DNA from: Calliphora vicina
Lineage: Eukaryota; Arthropoda; Insecta; Diptera; Calliphoridae
Direction: 5' to 3'
Assembly (NCBI RefSeq): GCF_958450345.1
Contig: NC_088780.1
Location: forward strand, 152,998,726 to 153,062,725
Length of the DNA stretch: 64,000 bases
Shown here: positions 46,301-57,327 of the stretch, in pieces
How positions within the stretch are numbered: the first letter of the stretch is position 1
Layout: every line of letters begins with the position of its first letter
Program-made: the position numbers and the translations under genes
The notes under the pieces: model-generated
Seen by the model: only the letters and a program-made list of their open reading frames with translations
Told to the model about the DNA's origin: nothing
Databases searched by the model: none

Positions 46301-46828
46301 TAATATCCATATCTACGTTTTTGCTACTTTAACTCTCGATATCAATACATTTGTTTGTATTTGCCAAGACTTTACTACACCTCCTATCATTAATTCCTAA
46401 CCATTTGTATCATTCGTGTTGTTGTTCTTGCTGTTTTTGTTATTGTTGTTTTTCTTATGTTGATGTCTTCCATTTATTTGTTGTTATTGTTGTTGCTCCA
46501 ATATTGCTGTTAGTTGTTGTTTCTCTTCTACAAGTGTTACAAATTAATGAAATATAAACAAAATGAAGTGTTCAACATCAATAGGAAAAAAAAGTATGGG
46601 GAACAAAAAACCAACCAATCGAAAGAAAAAAGTCATAAAAGTTTCCTGGATACACTCACTACGCCTAATTCCTGTAAATGTAAATAAAATTCATAAAATT
46701 TTATTTCAACGTATTTTGTATTGTTACTGGAATTTTTGGTAGTTTTAGCTGAGTTACGTATAAAACTTGCAGTAGAATCAGGATTATGGGACAAGGAAAA
46801 ACAATAAAGTTGGCCAAGAAGAATAAAA
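46301..46828. other. No gene; GTT/TTG-rich tracts
   Basis: The plus ORF at 46351-46557 is a translation of GTTGTT-type low complexity and not credible as a gene. Host-like DNA. Confidence 0.45.
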
Positions 46829-47150
46829 ACAAGTAAGAGAGCTATAGTCGTGCCGAAACAATATATTTGAGATATCGTAACAAAATTTCAGAAGTTTACA
46901 AAAAAATCGCCAAAAATATATTTATTATCCGAATGAGTTCAGCTCAAAATATAAATAGTGCTTGAAAAACTCTACAAAAAATTCACACACATTTGTAGGT
47001 TATGTCGTTTAGTTCAAGATATATTTAATGGGGCCCACATTTCGTTTACGAATATCTACAATAGTTTTCTAGATACGGAATTATTTCCAAAAAAATGTGT
47101 ATCTAAACCACTGTGCGGTGTAATATTATTAGAAATATATAAACAAACTT
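46829..47150 (+). repeat. DINE-like start joined to CCACTGTGC-type repeat end
   Basis: Begins AAACAAGTAAGAGAGCTATA and GTCGTGCCGAA, then changes to a block ending GTATCTAAACCACTGTGC near 47116, similar to the repeat ends at 5.04 and 9.0 kb. Chimeric and noncoding. Confidence 0.5.
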
Positions 47151-47242
47151 TTAGATAAACTTAATAAGACTGCTAGTAGTTTTAATCCAGATTCTACTGT
47201 AACAGTTGTATTTTATTGTATTACCATTTACAAATGTTGATA

Positions 47243-48107
47243 CACGCAGAGAAAAAACATGGTTGTGGTAACCATAAACTAAGAGCAGCATATTATGATC
47301 AGATTTTTGCTTGTAGTCCAAAACATATTATGATCATTATTAGTATCATAAAATATCATAATATGTTCTGAAATAATCAAATTATGATAAAAATCTATCA
47401 TAATATGTTTTGAGATAATCATATTATGATATAAATCAATCATAATATGACCCAAAGTCATCATATTTATGACCAAATTAAATCATATTATGATACAATT
47501 AAATCATATTATGATCCAAAATAATCATATTATTATTAAAATTTATTTTTGGAAATACAAAATTTTAATAGGTTTTAGTTTTAAAGTACTAAATTCACAA
47601 TTAAAATATTATTGATTAAATCAAATTTATTGTTATTCCCTCTAGGAAAGTTAAAGATAATACACAAATAAAACTATAGAGCGAATGGGAATTACAGACA
47701 CTCAAAATTTACTTGTAAAAATAACATAGCTTAGACAAACACCAACACTCACAAATGGTGGCAAAACAGACAATTAAAAGAAAACATATTATGTTAAACA
47801 TATTATGACTACATTTATTATTATTTAGTTGTTGTAAACATATTCTGTTAACATCTTAAACATATATAAACTTAACATTTAAAGGTTGTACATAAAAATA
47901 ATATGTTTACCTAATTATCATTATTTAGTTGTTCGAAAACCATATTAATATTTATAATTGCGATGAAAATATAAACGTTTACAGTAACTATGATATTGTT
48001 GAAATTAAATTAAAACAATAACTATATGTTTACGACAATAATATATTGTTACAGAGAACATAGTATAGTTGTCGTAACCATGTCCAACCATGTTTTTTCT
48101 CTGCGTG
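47243..48107 (+). mobile_element. CACGCAG element, subfamily B
   Basis: The ends read CACGCAGAGAAAAAACATGG inward, with TA on both flanks (47241-47242 and 48108-48109). The first third holds about ten copies of the palindrome ATCATATTATGAT with 10-20-bp spacers. The rest has the block AAACATATTATG and the TTGTTGTAAACATATT series. It matches 51187-52275 in reverse. No ORF. Confidence 0.85.
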
Positions 48108-48150
48108 TATACACAAATGTTACATACAGAGATACTGTTATACATACATA

Positions 48151-49324
48151 AGGAGTGAGATCGAAAAAATCTTAACATACATAAATGTTAATAAAAATGT
48201 AACCACTAAACTTACAGTTTTCATTTTTTTTTTATTTGACTGAAATTATTATAAGAATTTACAAAACATATTTTTATAGTTCTAATCAATAGTGATGTAT
48301 TTATGAACCTTTTCCGGAAACACTTCCATTAAGGTTTTTATAGAGATTTCTGTCACTTTGTTTGAACTGCTAGTCCAGCTCCGTTTAAAATCTATCACAC
48401 TTTTAGACAACTTTTTGTGCTCTTCAATTCTCTTTTAACAAGATCCTAATATCTCTCCACTGGCCTTAGCTACAGTCAGTTTGGAGTATTTGCCTCTTGC
48501 TACAATTACCACATTATTGTTCTTGTACCAATCAAGACCCTACTTACCATAGTGACATGTTGCCAAATCAGGCCAAAAATAAGTGGACATATTAAGAAGT
48601 CTTATGCATAGAATCATCCTCTTTTGTAAACATTCCTTGATGTAAATTTTGGTATTTAAATAGCCCTTTGTAATAAATATTTGGCTTCTTTTGCCGCAAC
48701 TACATATTGCTTGCCATACCAAGAACTTTTTGGGAAAATTGACCCGGAAGTTGAAAAAAATTCCAGAACATACGTTTCGTCTTCCATTATTCAGCAGGTA
48801 TATTTTTTTATAAAATTGTACTTCAATTTCCTTTTTGAGCCTTGTATGTTTTTAAACCTGCATTGGCTTTAACTTTTCGTACCAAATAGTCCGAGTACTG
48901 AGCTAACTGGACTGCTCCACTACCGGATGTGTTGGGAGCTCTTTTGAAAATGCTTTCTAGTTATTGGCTTTAGAAACATCATGTGGAGCATTCCTTCCAC
49001 CTGAACAACGCTTTCTATCGACGGACAAGTTCTGCCGATACTGTTAAATAACATTGGAATCGGTTTGATGGCAAACCTTGGATTGTTTGGCCATCTTTTT
49101 TTAGGACCAAGTTGGGTTTTGTTGAAAATATTTAATAATTTTAGCACGCACTTTTTTCTGGTCACTCATTTAAATCAGATTAACAACAAATGAAACTTCA
49201 TTGATATTAAACATAATAACTGACATACTTTTCAAATTTAACGTGATCAAGAAAAAAATTAAATTATACTTGCGTTAAAATTTTTAAAGAAAACCTGTGT
49301 TAAGGTTTTTTCGATCTCACTCCT
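48151..49324 (-). mobile_element. DD37E Tc1/mariner element, dead copy
   Basis: The inverted ends begin AGGAGTGAGATCGAAAAAA and TA flanks both sides (48149-48150 and 49325-49326). At 1174 bp it is about 120 bp shorter than the copy at 22.6 kb. The minus strand still reads MEDETYVL, VWQAICSCGKRSQIF and YFWPDLATCHYGK, so two acidic motifs are recognisable. Frameshifts and a deletion between the first and second acids break the frame, and the third acidic motif is not readable. The start MTRKKC.../HTH region survives at about 49165 in another frame. Confidence 0.9.
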
Positions 49325-49471
49325 TATAACTTATATCTATCATTTGTGTTTGTATGTAGAATTTTCCCAGAATATAAATAACAATGTATTTACATAAGTA
49401 CACTTATTTTTTGCAAATTCTTCCTTACTTAATATTGATCTGTATTTGTTGAATTTTATTTTTATTTACAG

Positions 49472-49528
49472 ACAACATAACAGCCTTGAATGTTGACCAT
49501 TCAACAATTGACAATTGTTGGGATGATG
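49472..49528 (+). CDS. Candidate 57-nt coding micro-exon
   Basis: The left boundary is a pyrimidine-rich acceptor (TTTTATTTTTATTTACAG) and the right a near-consensus donor (GATG|GTAAGTTT). Length is a multiple of three. Only one of three frames is open, and it reads NITALNVDHSTIDNCWDD between a partial first and last codon. The flanks lack repeat features apart from the dead DD37E copy ending at 49324. I do not recognise the protein. It would belong to a plus-strand gene with large introns; partner exons are not visible. Chance cannot be excluded for so short an exon. Confidence 0.5.
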
Positions 49529-49924
49529 GTAAGTTTTACTTTTCTTCATCTTCTATAAGAATTATCCTGTATACATACATATAAACAGTTTATTGACATT
49601 CGACTGGGAATATTGATAGTAAATGTATCAGAAATGTAATATCAGAATCAATATACATACATATGTAGAAGTAAATAATTTAATGCATATTCCAAGTAAA
49701 TATAAATATTTACCTTTGGAACAATATTGCTTGTGGGATGAAACAGTATAAGTGTTTTTATATTTTAGTATAATAACTTCAAAACTAAAGATACATGCCA
49801 AAAATTTAATATAATATAAACAAATTAGTAGGAAAGGGGGACGTTTCAAGTACAAGATTGCAATCAATGATACCTTTGACAAAAAATTTATTTTTTATTA
49901 AAAATTAAAAGTGGGAGCCGTGGG
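49529..49924. other. No gene seen
   Basis: AT-rich DNA right of the candidate exon, with no repeat or coding signal recognised. Confidence 0.45.
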
Positions 49925-50285
49925 GGCCGGCTCTAATGACAGACCATTACAATTTTCATGAAATTTTCCGTGACTTCTTCACAGAGATGTGGCTGTATCT
50001 CTTCGATACGCTTTGGATGTCGGATCAGGAGTGTTTCTGATATATTCGCATAAAATTGCTTGATCTTGGTAGCCAGTTGACATCTGAATTTCTTGAGATA
50101 ATTTGTTCCGGAAATCGTTGCTGCTGTAAATAATTTGTTGCAGGCTCGTAATGGCATATGTCGTTCAGATCCATGCCGTCCAGTTGAGGCTACTAGAACT
50201 CCGTTATCATGCTCCTATAACGAATACCATTCACAGTCACTGCAATTTCGGCCTCATCTTCAAAAAATGAAGATCGACATCCTAT
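49925..50285 (-). pseudogene. Scrambled Tc1/mariner-like transposase
   Basis: Minus-strand reading: CRSSFFEDEAEIAVTVNGIR, then MITEF, PQLDGMDLND, a gap, IISRNSDVNWLPRSS, a frame change, and EIQPHLCEEVTENFMK. These match, in order, a mariner-related transposase common in arthropods (FFEDE..VAVTVNG, FFWPQLDGMDLNDMW, SRNSDVNWPPRS, IQPHLCEEV). The QQDGATCH and CDLTPLDYF catalytic motifs are deleted. Stops and frameshifts present; inactive. The family pattern is from memory. No TIR found. Confidence 0.65.
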
Positions 50286-50780
50286 TTTATTGCTATTATA
50301 TGTGGCTTTGCGATATAGCAATAAACCTGAACAATTTCTGCCGATTTCGATTTTTCATGAGTTTTTTAAAACAAACAATTTTCTATTTTCACGTAAAAAA
50401 TATATTTTTTGCTTAAATTTGTTATTATAACTTTGAAACTACTGAGGCGATTAAAATGCAGCGGATTAAAAGATATGATAATTTAAATTTTTCTAGTTTA
50501 GTTTACATTAATAATATCGGACTAACCGTTTTTGAGTTATCATTAATTATGTGGAGAAACGTCTAAAAAAATCCCAATTTTACTTAAAATTTTTTTATAA
50601 AGAAACCTCTCTATAGAATTTAAAGTTTGTACCACATTTGTACTACTATGGTTTAAAAAGCCTCTAACATTTTTTCGATTTTTTTGCCCTATGTTATTAA
50701 CCAACTTTAAAAGTAAGTTGACAAGTTGGTATTCTATTTTAAATTCTGCTGATATCAATAAAATTCAATTTATTTAAAGA
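50286..50780. other. No gene seen
   Basis: AT-rich; the minus ORF at 50543-50758 has no recognisable domain. Confidence 0.4.
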
Positions 50781-51160
50781 ATATCGGAAACGGTATTTAC
50801 GATTATATCGGTAACCGTATTTTAGCGGTAACGGTAATTAAAGTTTTTTCAGTAACGGCAACTTAGCGGTAACGGCAAACCGAAACCGAAATGGTGTTTT
50901 AGGCGTAACAGTAGCTTAGAGGTAAAATTATTTCTGACCAAAACTCTAGTTCATATGAAAATTTCTTAAGAAAATAATGAAAATCTAAAATTTTGGATGG
51001 CAACCGAACTTTAGTTGCCACCGGTAATACCATTTAGGAAACTGATAACGTAGCTTTAGTTCGATTACAATTAGAGTTTTTCTTTTCCCTTACTATTTCA
51101 TTTCCCGGGAAATCGGGAGACATTTGAAATTTCCCGGGATCCCGGGAATTCCCGCATAGA
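50781..51160. repeat. CGGTAACGG repeats and CCCGGG island
   Basis: 50785-50900 repeats TTAGCGGTAACGGCAA-like units. 51106-51155 contains three CCCGGG sites, reading TTTCCCGGGAAATCGGGAG and then TTTCCCGGGATCCCGGGAAT. This is sharply GC-richer than its surroundings. Such palindromic clusters recall subterminal regions of hAT-type elements, but ends and target duplications were not found. Confidence 0.5.
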
Positions 51161-51186
51161 ACGTATTATTAAATTTTAAGAATGTA

Positions 51187-52275
51187 CACGCTGAGAAAAA
51201 ACATGGTTCGACATGGTTACGACAACTATACTATGTTCGTTGTAACAATATATTGTTGTCGTAAACATATAAATGTTGTTTTAATTTAATTTAATTTAAA
51301 CAATATTTTAGTATAAATATGAATATGGTTCACCGAATAGTTCGGACAACTAAATAATGATAAATAGGTAAACATATTATGTTATGTACAACCATTAAAT
51401 GTTAAGTTTCTATACGCGTTGTCATAATATGTTTAAGATGTAAACATAATATGTTTACAACAACTAAATAATGATAAATAGGTAAACATATTTGGTCAAT
51501 TCACAAGGTCTCTTATCATGTCATAATGTCCTAATATTTCACAATGGTTTTTATTGTTTTTCAAAAAATGTCCTAAAATAATACTACTCTATATGCTATG
51601 TTTATTGTGTTATCGTAACCAACCAGCAGAGACCTTCGCCGAATGCCTAAGAGTCGGTTAAGCCGAGCTGCCGAGTCGTGATATATTACGACATTATGAC
51701 AATGTGACTGATAAGAGACCTTGTGAATTGACCAATTATATTATGTAGTTATAATATGTTTAAGATGCAAACAAAATATGTTTACATTTAATAGTATTTT
51801 TTCCAACCATTTGTGAGTGCTGGTGTTTGTCTCAGCTGTGTTATTTTTACAAGTAAATTTTGAGTGTCTCTAATTCCCATTCGCTCTATAGTTTTATTTG
51901 TATATTATCTTTAACTTTCCTAGAGCGAATAACAATAAATTTGAGTGAATTTATCGATAATATTTTAATAATAATATGGGAATGTAGTACCTTAAAATTA
52001 AAACCTATTAAAATTAAATTTTGTATTTAGAAAAACAAATTTTAATAATAATATGATTACTTTGGATCATAATATGATTTTATTGGGTCATAAATATGAT
52101 TACTTTGGGTCATATTATGATTGATTTGTATCATAATATGATTATTTCAGAACATATTATGATATTTCATGATACCAATAATGATCATAATATGTTTTGG
52201 ACTACAAGCATAAATCTGATCATAATATTTTGCTCTTAGTTTATGGTTACCACAACCATGTTTTTTCTCTGCGTG
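51187..52275 (-). mobile_element. CACGCAG element, subfamily B, interrupted
   Basis: The ends are CACGCTGAGAAAAAACATGG and, reversed, CACGCAGAGAAAAAACATGG, flanked by TA (51185-51186 and 52276-52277). It is the reverse-orientation relative of 47243-48107, with the ATCATATTATGAT series near the right end. A 244-bp MITE is nested at 51492-51735. Confidence 0.85.
51492..51735 (+). mobile_element. TTGGTCAATTCACAAGG MITE, nested
   Basis: The inverted ends TTGGTCAATTCACAAGGTCT are identical for 27 bp. Relatives are at 28310-28551 (reverse) and 32468. It lies within a CACGCAG element, so it is younger than that element. Noncoding; the target duplication is ambiguous because the flanks are AT-only. 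Confidence 0.85.
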
Positions 52276-52277
52276 TA

Positions 52278-53339
52278 GGCTTCGTTAAAAATCTAAAAAA
52301 TGTGTTTGGGTTTTAAATGTAAATTGGATACAAATAAAAAAATCCAATAAAAATTTAATATAAAGGAATAAACTGACTCGATTTCTAATTCTGGTTATAT
52401 ACAAACCTATCACCATTTGTCATTTGTATCAGAAAATCTTCAATTTCCATTAATTCTGTTAATTCGCAAAAAATAAATATTTAATTTTTTTTAATTTTGA
52501 ATTGGCAATGTTTTGCTTACTAAATCAAAAATTAAGTATAGATTTCAATTAAAACTTGAAGAAAACTCAATAATATTAAACAAAATTCAATTCTGAAGGT
52601 TGTTTTATTTCAAAAATTTTCGTTTTACTCTTTGTGAAAAAGCTAAACACTAAAATAATTTCACTTTCCATTGGAATAGAATTCTATGACAGCCCTGAAC
52701 ATTCACGAGTTTTTACAATAACTTGAATAATGAACATGTCTATTTGGGTTAAATCCTTTTTGTTGTATGAATCTTCTCTAATTACTCTAATTACAATGCA
52801 TATTAGGGCAATTATATTTCTCACCAAAAATCTAAAAAAAATTAAAAGAGCAATAAAACACATAATTTAAAAAATTTTGTAGATAAATACATATGAATAT
52901 TCTATTAAAAATATTTTTTATTTATTTACAATATTTTACAAATAGTTCTTAAAAATGCTTATGGTTTGGCAAATTGGCAATATTTCAATTATACTCCAAC
53001 ACAATAGTTTATTATTTTGTTCTTTCTCTATTTTATAAAAATTTAAAATCCTGGAAATGTTTTTTCAATATAAATCTATTTGAGCTGTAAAACAAAAGAA
53101 TTGTTAAACAATAAAACACATAGAACATATGACAACAAAATATGATTAGGAAAAAAGTATTAGGGCTAGTCACAGTTTTCGATTTATAAAAGCATTTGTT
53201 GTATTTAGCAGAAATTTTTAATCGTTATAATCATTTGAGTTTTAAAGTATTCGTCTTTATTATTAATATAGTTACATTTTTTACATCTCGGCAATAACTG
53301 TGATTAGCCTAAATTATTTGTTTGTCTTTAAACACTTGT
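52278..53339. other. No gene; region 3' of the antiporter exon
   Basis: AT-rich and apparently free of transposon ends. Part may be transcribed as 3' UTR of the minus-strand antiporter gene. Confidence 0.45.
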
Positions 53340-53345
53340 TTTATT
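53340..53345 (-). promoter_or_regulatory. Possible poly(A) signal AATAAA
   Basis: AATAAA on the minus strand about 155 nt after the stop of the antiporter exon. In such AT-rich DNA this hexamer is also expected by chance. Confidence 0.3.
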
Positions 53346-53498
53346 TTCATTTTTTATTTTTTTGTTATTATGCTAACTTGAACTTTAAAACGACTAAGAC
53401 TCCTTAATTTTTCTTATATCCTGCTTAACTTTTCGTTGTTGCTGTTTCAAATGACTTGTCTTGTATTTTCCTTGCTATTATTTCTATTATTATTGGTA

Positions 53499-53813
53499 TT
53501 AAACTGACTTTTGATTGCGGTCTAAATTATCATCACCCGCTGACTCTATAAAATTGGGGTTGTTTGTGCTGCCATTGTGGTAGTCAGCCATATCTATATT
53601 TCCTCTTCGATTGTCATCAGCCACATTAGAGTCGTTTGTGGGACTGTGTTTTAGCCAAATTGGTGCTAAACGTAACATTAAAATAGCACCCAATGGTGCA
53701 GTGAATATAATGGCCAAAACGGATATGATTAGAACGTTACTGGCCAACGATAAGTTCTCTGCATCAGCATTCAAGGAACGAGCCAAATCTAAAGCAATGG
53801 GACCTAAGGCGGC
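53499..53813 (-). CDS. Terminal exon, NHA/SLC9B Na+/H+ antiporter
   Basis: This exon encodes the last 104 residues and TAA stop of a cation/proton antiporter of the CPA2/SLC9B group (Drosophila Nha1/Nha2, human SLC9B1/B2), a membrane Na+/H+ exchanger. A TTTTGTTGTCTTTTCAG acceptor ends at 53814, giving a phase-0 start. AALGPIALDLAR matches the conserved VQAALGPVALD.AR segment. Residues about 27-51 (VLIISVLAIIFTAPLGAILM) form the final transmembrane helix with the family TAPLGA motif. The remaining ~50 residues are a polar Asn/Asp-rich tail. The preceding exon, expected to end ...LPKATVQ, was not found to the right, so the intron may run beyond the window. Reading continues upstream of the acceptor but that part is intron. 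Confidence 0.8.
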   Translation of the reverse strand, partial: AALGPIALDLARSLNADAENLSLASNVLIISVLAIIFTAPLGAILMLRLAPIWLKHSPTNDSNVADDNRRGNIDMADYHNGSTNNPNFIESAGDDNLDRNQKSV

Positions 53814-54164
53814 CTGAAAAGACAACAAAATAAAGATAAAGAAGTAAATTGGAAACAAATTGGTTATTCATTTTAATGTAGTTACTAAAAATATGTGCTA
53901 ATTTTCACTGTATTGAAGGTAGTACTAGTTTATTTAATATGTATGTATTTCATTACAGTTTCAATTATGTTTTTTAATTTATTATTTAATTTGAAATATT
54001 GCGGTTACAAATTTTGTTTAACGTTTTTTAGCTATTAACTGGATGTAACTGTTAAACGTGAGAATTACTTATTATATTAAATGTGGTATTTACTATTTTT
54101 TTTTCAGTTTTAAATAACTGAAGGATACATACATAGTTATTATAGTGTAAACAACAAAGTTTTG
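53814..54164 (-). other. 3' end of last intron of antiporter gene
   Basis: Begins at the AG acceptor on the minus strand. AT-rich, with no second exon in this stretch. Everything from here to 64 kb could be a single TE-filled intron, though that is inference. Confidence 0.5.
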
Positions 54165-55261
54165 AACAAGTAAGAGAGCTATATTCTGCTGTGCCGAATC
54201 ATATATGTATACCCTTCACCGAATTATACTTTAAAATTTTTGTTTTTAAATATTTTTAGGTAAACAAAATTAAATTTTTTAATTGTTTTTCAACAATTTT
54301 TAAAATTTTTTTTTCCAAATTTTTTTAATTTTTAAAATTTTTTTTGGAAAAAGAATTTATGACAAAAAAAATTTGTTTAAGAAAAAAAAATCGGGTTAAA
54401 AAATATTTTTCCCGATTTTGACCCATTGTAGGTCCAACTTACTATCGTAGGTCTATATTAATGTCATAGTAATCCAGATATAGATCAAAAATAGGCCAAA
54501 AATCGTGATTGCCCTGGTTTTTCCTTATATCTCAGCCATTTACGGTCGGATTTTGTCGATTTTAAACCGAGCCGGAAGAATTCCCTATATATTGATGTAT
54601 GAATCATGTACACGCACAGAAAAAATATAGTTGGGCATGGTTACTGTAACCATTTCAATATTGCTACAAGTTTTTTAACTATATTATAGTCACAGTAACC
54701 ATTTACATGATTGTGGTAACCATAATATGGTTAATTTACGATTAAAATGATTGTATCAACCATATATATGGTTACAGTAATCAAATATATGTTTGTGACA
54801 ACCATTCATATGATGAAGGACTTATCATATTATGGTGCTCTCGGCTTAAGGCTTATCATAATCTGAGAGCAACATAATATGATAAGTCCTTCATCATTTG
54901 AATGGTTGTCACAAACATATATTTGTTTACTGTAACCATATATATGGTTGATACAATCATGTGAATCGTAAATTAACCATATTATGGTTACCACAATCAT
55001 GTAAATGGTTACTGTGACGATAATATTGTTAAAAATCTTGTAACACTATTTAAATGGTTACAGTAACCATGCCCAATTATAATTTTTCTCTGCGTGTATG
55101 TATGTTATTTGGGGGCTAAGTTGATTTAAACATACAGACGGACATGGCTTTATCGACTTCGTTATCTATAACTTTGTGAGGTCGCAAATGAAAAATGTAG
55201 AAATTACAAACGGAATGACAAACTTATATATATACCCTTGCACTCATGGTGAAGGGTGTAA
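54165..55261 (+). mobile_element. INE-1/DINE-1-like copy split by a CACGCAG MITE
   Basis: Starts AACAAGTAAGAGAGCTATAT, then TGCCGAATCATATATG. It is interrupted at 54610 and resumes at 55097 with TATGTTATTTGGGGGC, ending in CCCTTGCACTCATGGTGAAG and GGTGT. Comparing the uninterrupted tail at 3.7 kb (GTGTATGTTAGTTATTTGG) shows the MITE entered at TA. The right end abuts a truncated mariner. Confidence 0.75.
54611..55096. mobile_element. CACGCAG palindromic MITE, subfamily A, TA duplication
   Basis: 486 bp, near-identical to 1394-1880, flanked by TA at 54609-54610 and 55097-55098. Almost fully palindromic: TGGTTACTGTAACCATTT arms, a centre with CTCTCGGCTTAAGG. No ORF. Confidence 0.9.
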
Positions 55262-56230
55262 ACAAAATGCCACTGAAGCACACCGATTGCTCACCAAAGC
55301 TTATGGTAAATGTGCTTCATCGTTATCAACGTGTGAAAGATGGTTTGTGCGGTTCAGTGATTTTTACACGGAAGATCAAGATCGCCCAGGACAGCCAAAA
55401 AAGTTTGTAGACCAAGAATTTGTGGCATTAATCCATGAAGATTGCTGTAAAACTCAACAAGGGCTTGCAAAATCTTTGGGAGCTACTCAAGGAGCAATTT
55501 CAAAACATTTCAAAAGCAGGGAAATTGGGTACAACACGAATTGAAGCCGAGAGACCTTGAAAGACGATATTACATGTCCGAAATGATGCTTGAACGCTAT
55601 AAAAGAAAATCTTTTTTGCGCTGAATAATTTTTTGCGATGAAAAATGGATCCATTGCGATAACCCAAAGCGTAAGATATCGTAAGTGAAACCCTGTCAAC
55701 TAGACGAATCGACACCAAAGTCAAATATCCATGGCGCTAAGGTAATTCTCTGTATTTGGTGGTAGCAAAAGGGTCCTATGAGCTGTTGAAATCTGACCAG
55801 ACCATCAGAAGGAATCTGTACCGAAAGCAACATATTCGTTTGAAGCGAGCATTAGCCGAAAAACGCCCAAAATATGCGGGCAGACATAAATAAGTAATAT
55901 TCCACAAGGCTAGGCCACATGTTATGTACTGTTCAAAACTATTTAGAATGAAATGGTTCGGATGTTATGCCTCATCCGCTTTACATTCCAGAACTTGCCC
56001 CGCCCGACTACCATTTGTTTCGATCGATGCAGAACGCTCTCTCTGGGATACGCTTCTCTATGGAACACAGTATCCGATATTGGCTTGATTCATTCTTGGC
56101 TCGGAATCCATAGGAAAAGTTCATAACCAACATTGGCCAATACTTTGAATAAATTTACATTGTACAAATATTTCAAAATAAAAGCTAAACATTTGAAAAA
56201 AAATCCCGCATTTTTATGTCATACATCCAA
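55262..56230 (+). mobile_element. Mariner (DD34D), 5'-truncated pseudogene
   Basis: The open part reads ATEAHRLLTKAYGKCASSLS, CERWFVRFSDFY, RPGQPKKFVDQEFVALIHED and LAKSLGATQGAISKH. Then frames break, but KWIHCDNPK, PELAPPDYHLFRSMQ and IRYWLDSFL remain. The 3' noncoding end finishes CATACATCCAA, followed by TA at 56231. The 5' TIR and leader are missing at the junction with the DINE-like tail. The first ~120 codons are the best-preserved mariner N-terminus in the window; the complete frame is dead. Confidence 0.88.
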
Positions 56231-56232
56231 TA

Positions 56233-57327
56233 GTTGTTTCTTATTGATTAAAATTTGAATGTTAAAATATGATTATATTAATTTACTTTATCTGGTACTT
56301 TTCCATTCAATTTTATTAAATTTTTTCGATATTGCTCAATTACAGTATTTCTTTGTTTGTAAACATTTACGTGTTTCGTATCTTCATTTCCTTTAAATAT
56401 TAAGCTCTGAAAAACCAAAAGAAATGCCTGACCCTATTGTGTGTCCATGAATTTTATGGTTTCCGTAAGAAAATCAAGCACTTCTTTTACAAAACACTTT
56501 TGAGAAAGTAAGACAGTCAGAAATACTCGTAAAAATACATTTCCCATTAGCCGTACTTTATAGAGCTTCAACTTCATCATCTTATAAAACCATTAATTCA
56601 TTCCTTCATTCTCTTGTGCCGCATTGTTATTGTCATATTCGTACAATTCGATTTAAATTGTATTCATATACTCTCGTTCATACATATGTTCGCCATGTCC
56701 TTTTCTTATTTCTTATAACATATTTCTGGTATTGTTTTTTATTTTTGCTTCCACTTTTTCGTTAAGACCATCATCAACGGTTTTTTGGAGCCACCCACTT
56801 ATTGCGAATAAATTATACTATATCATGAATTCCATAGACATTACAAAACTTGACCTATGCTCTTCCGATTTTTATCATATTCGGTAAACTTGTACTTTTT
56901 GGAGACATTTGGATGTTTCCATTTAATTTTTTTTGAGGTATTGTGGATTTTTAAATATTCCTATCTTATGAAGCTGATGTTGAATTTTATTCATATAAGA
57001 TTCATTTGTTAGATAATTATGTCCTCTTTAGACTACATATAAAATATTTTTTTCAGAAAATGCTTTCAGTAGAATTTTAAGGTAAACTTTTTAAAATATT
57101 CCCCAATTCAAACTTATAAATTTTTTCAAATAACATTTAAAAGTGTTAAATTGATTTAACAATCTAATTTAAATTTATTTGTAACGGAGGAAATTCAATT
57201 GGCCGAATTTTCTAGGTTTAAAAAAAAATTAAAAAATTAAATCGTGAATAAAATCGGGATTTTTTCGAAATTCAAAACTATAAACTTGTGTTCTGTGTGG
57301 AATTCATGATATATAAATTTACTTGTT
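56233..57327. other. No gene seen
   Basis: Mixed AT-rich DNA without credible ORF. No element ends recognised before the DINE-like hairpin at 57328. Confidence 0.45.

Noticed and set aside
55176..55544. 122-codon ORF as a host gene
   Set aside because: It is a chimera of the DINE-like tail and the N-terminal part of a broken mariner; the first ~30 residues come from the repeat.
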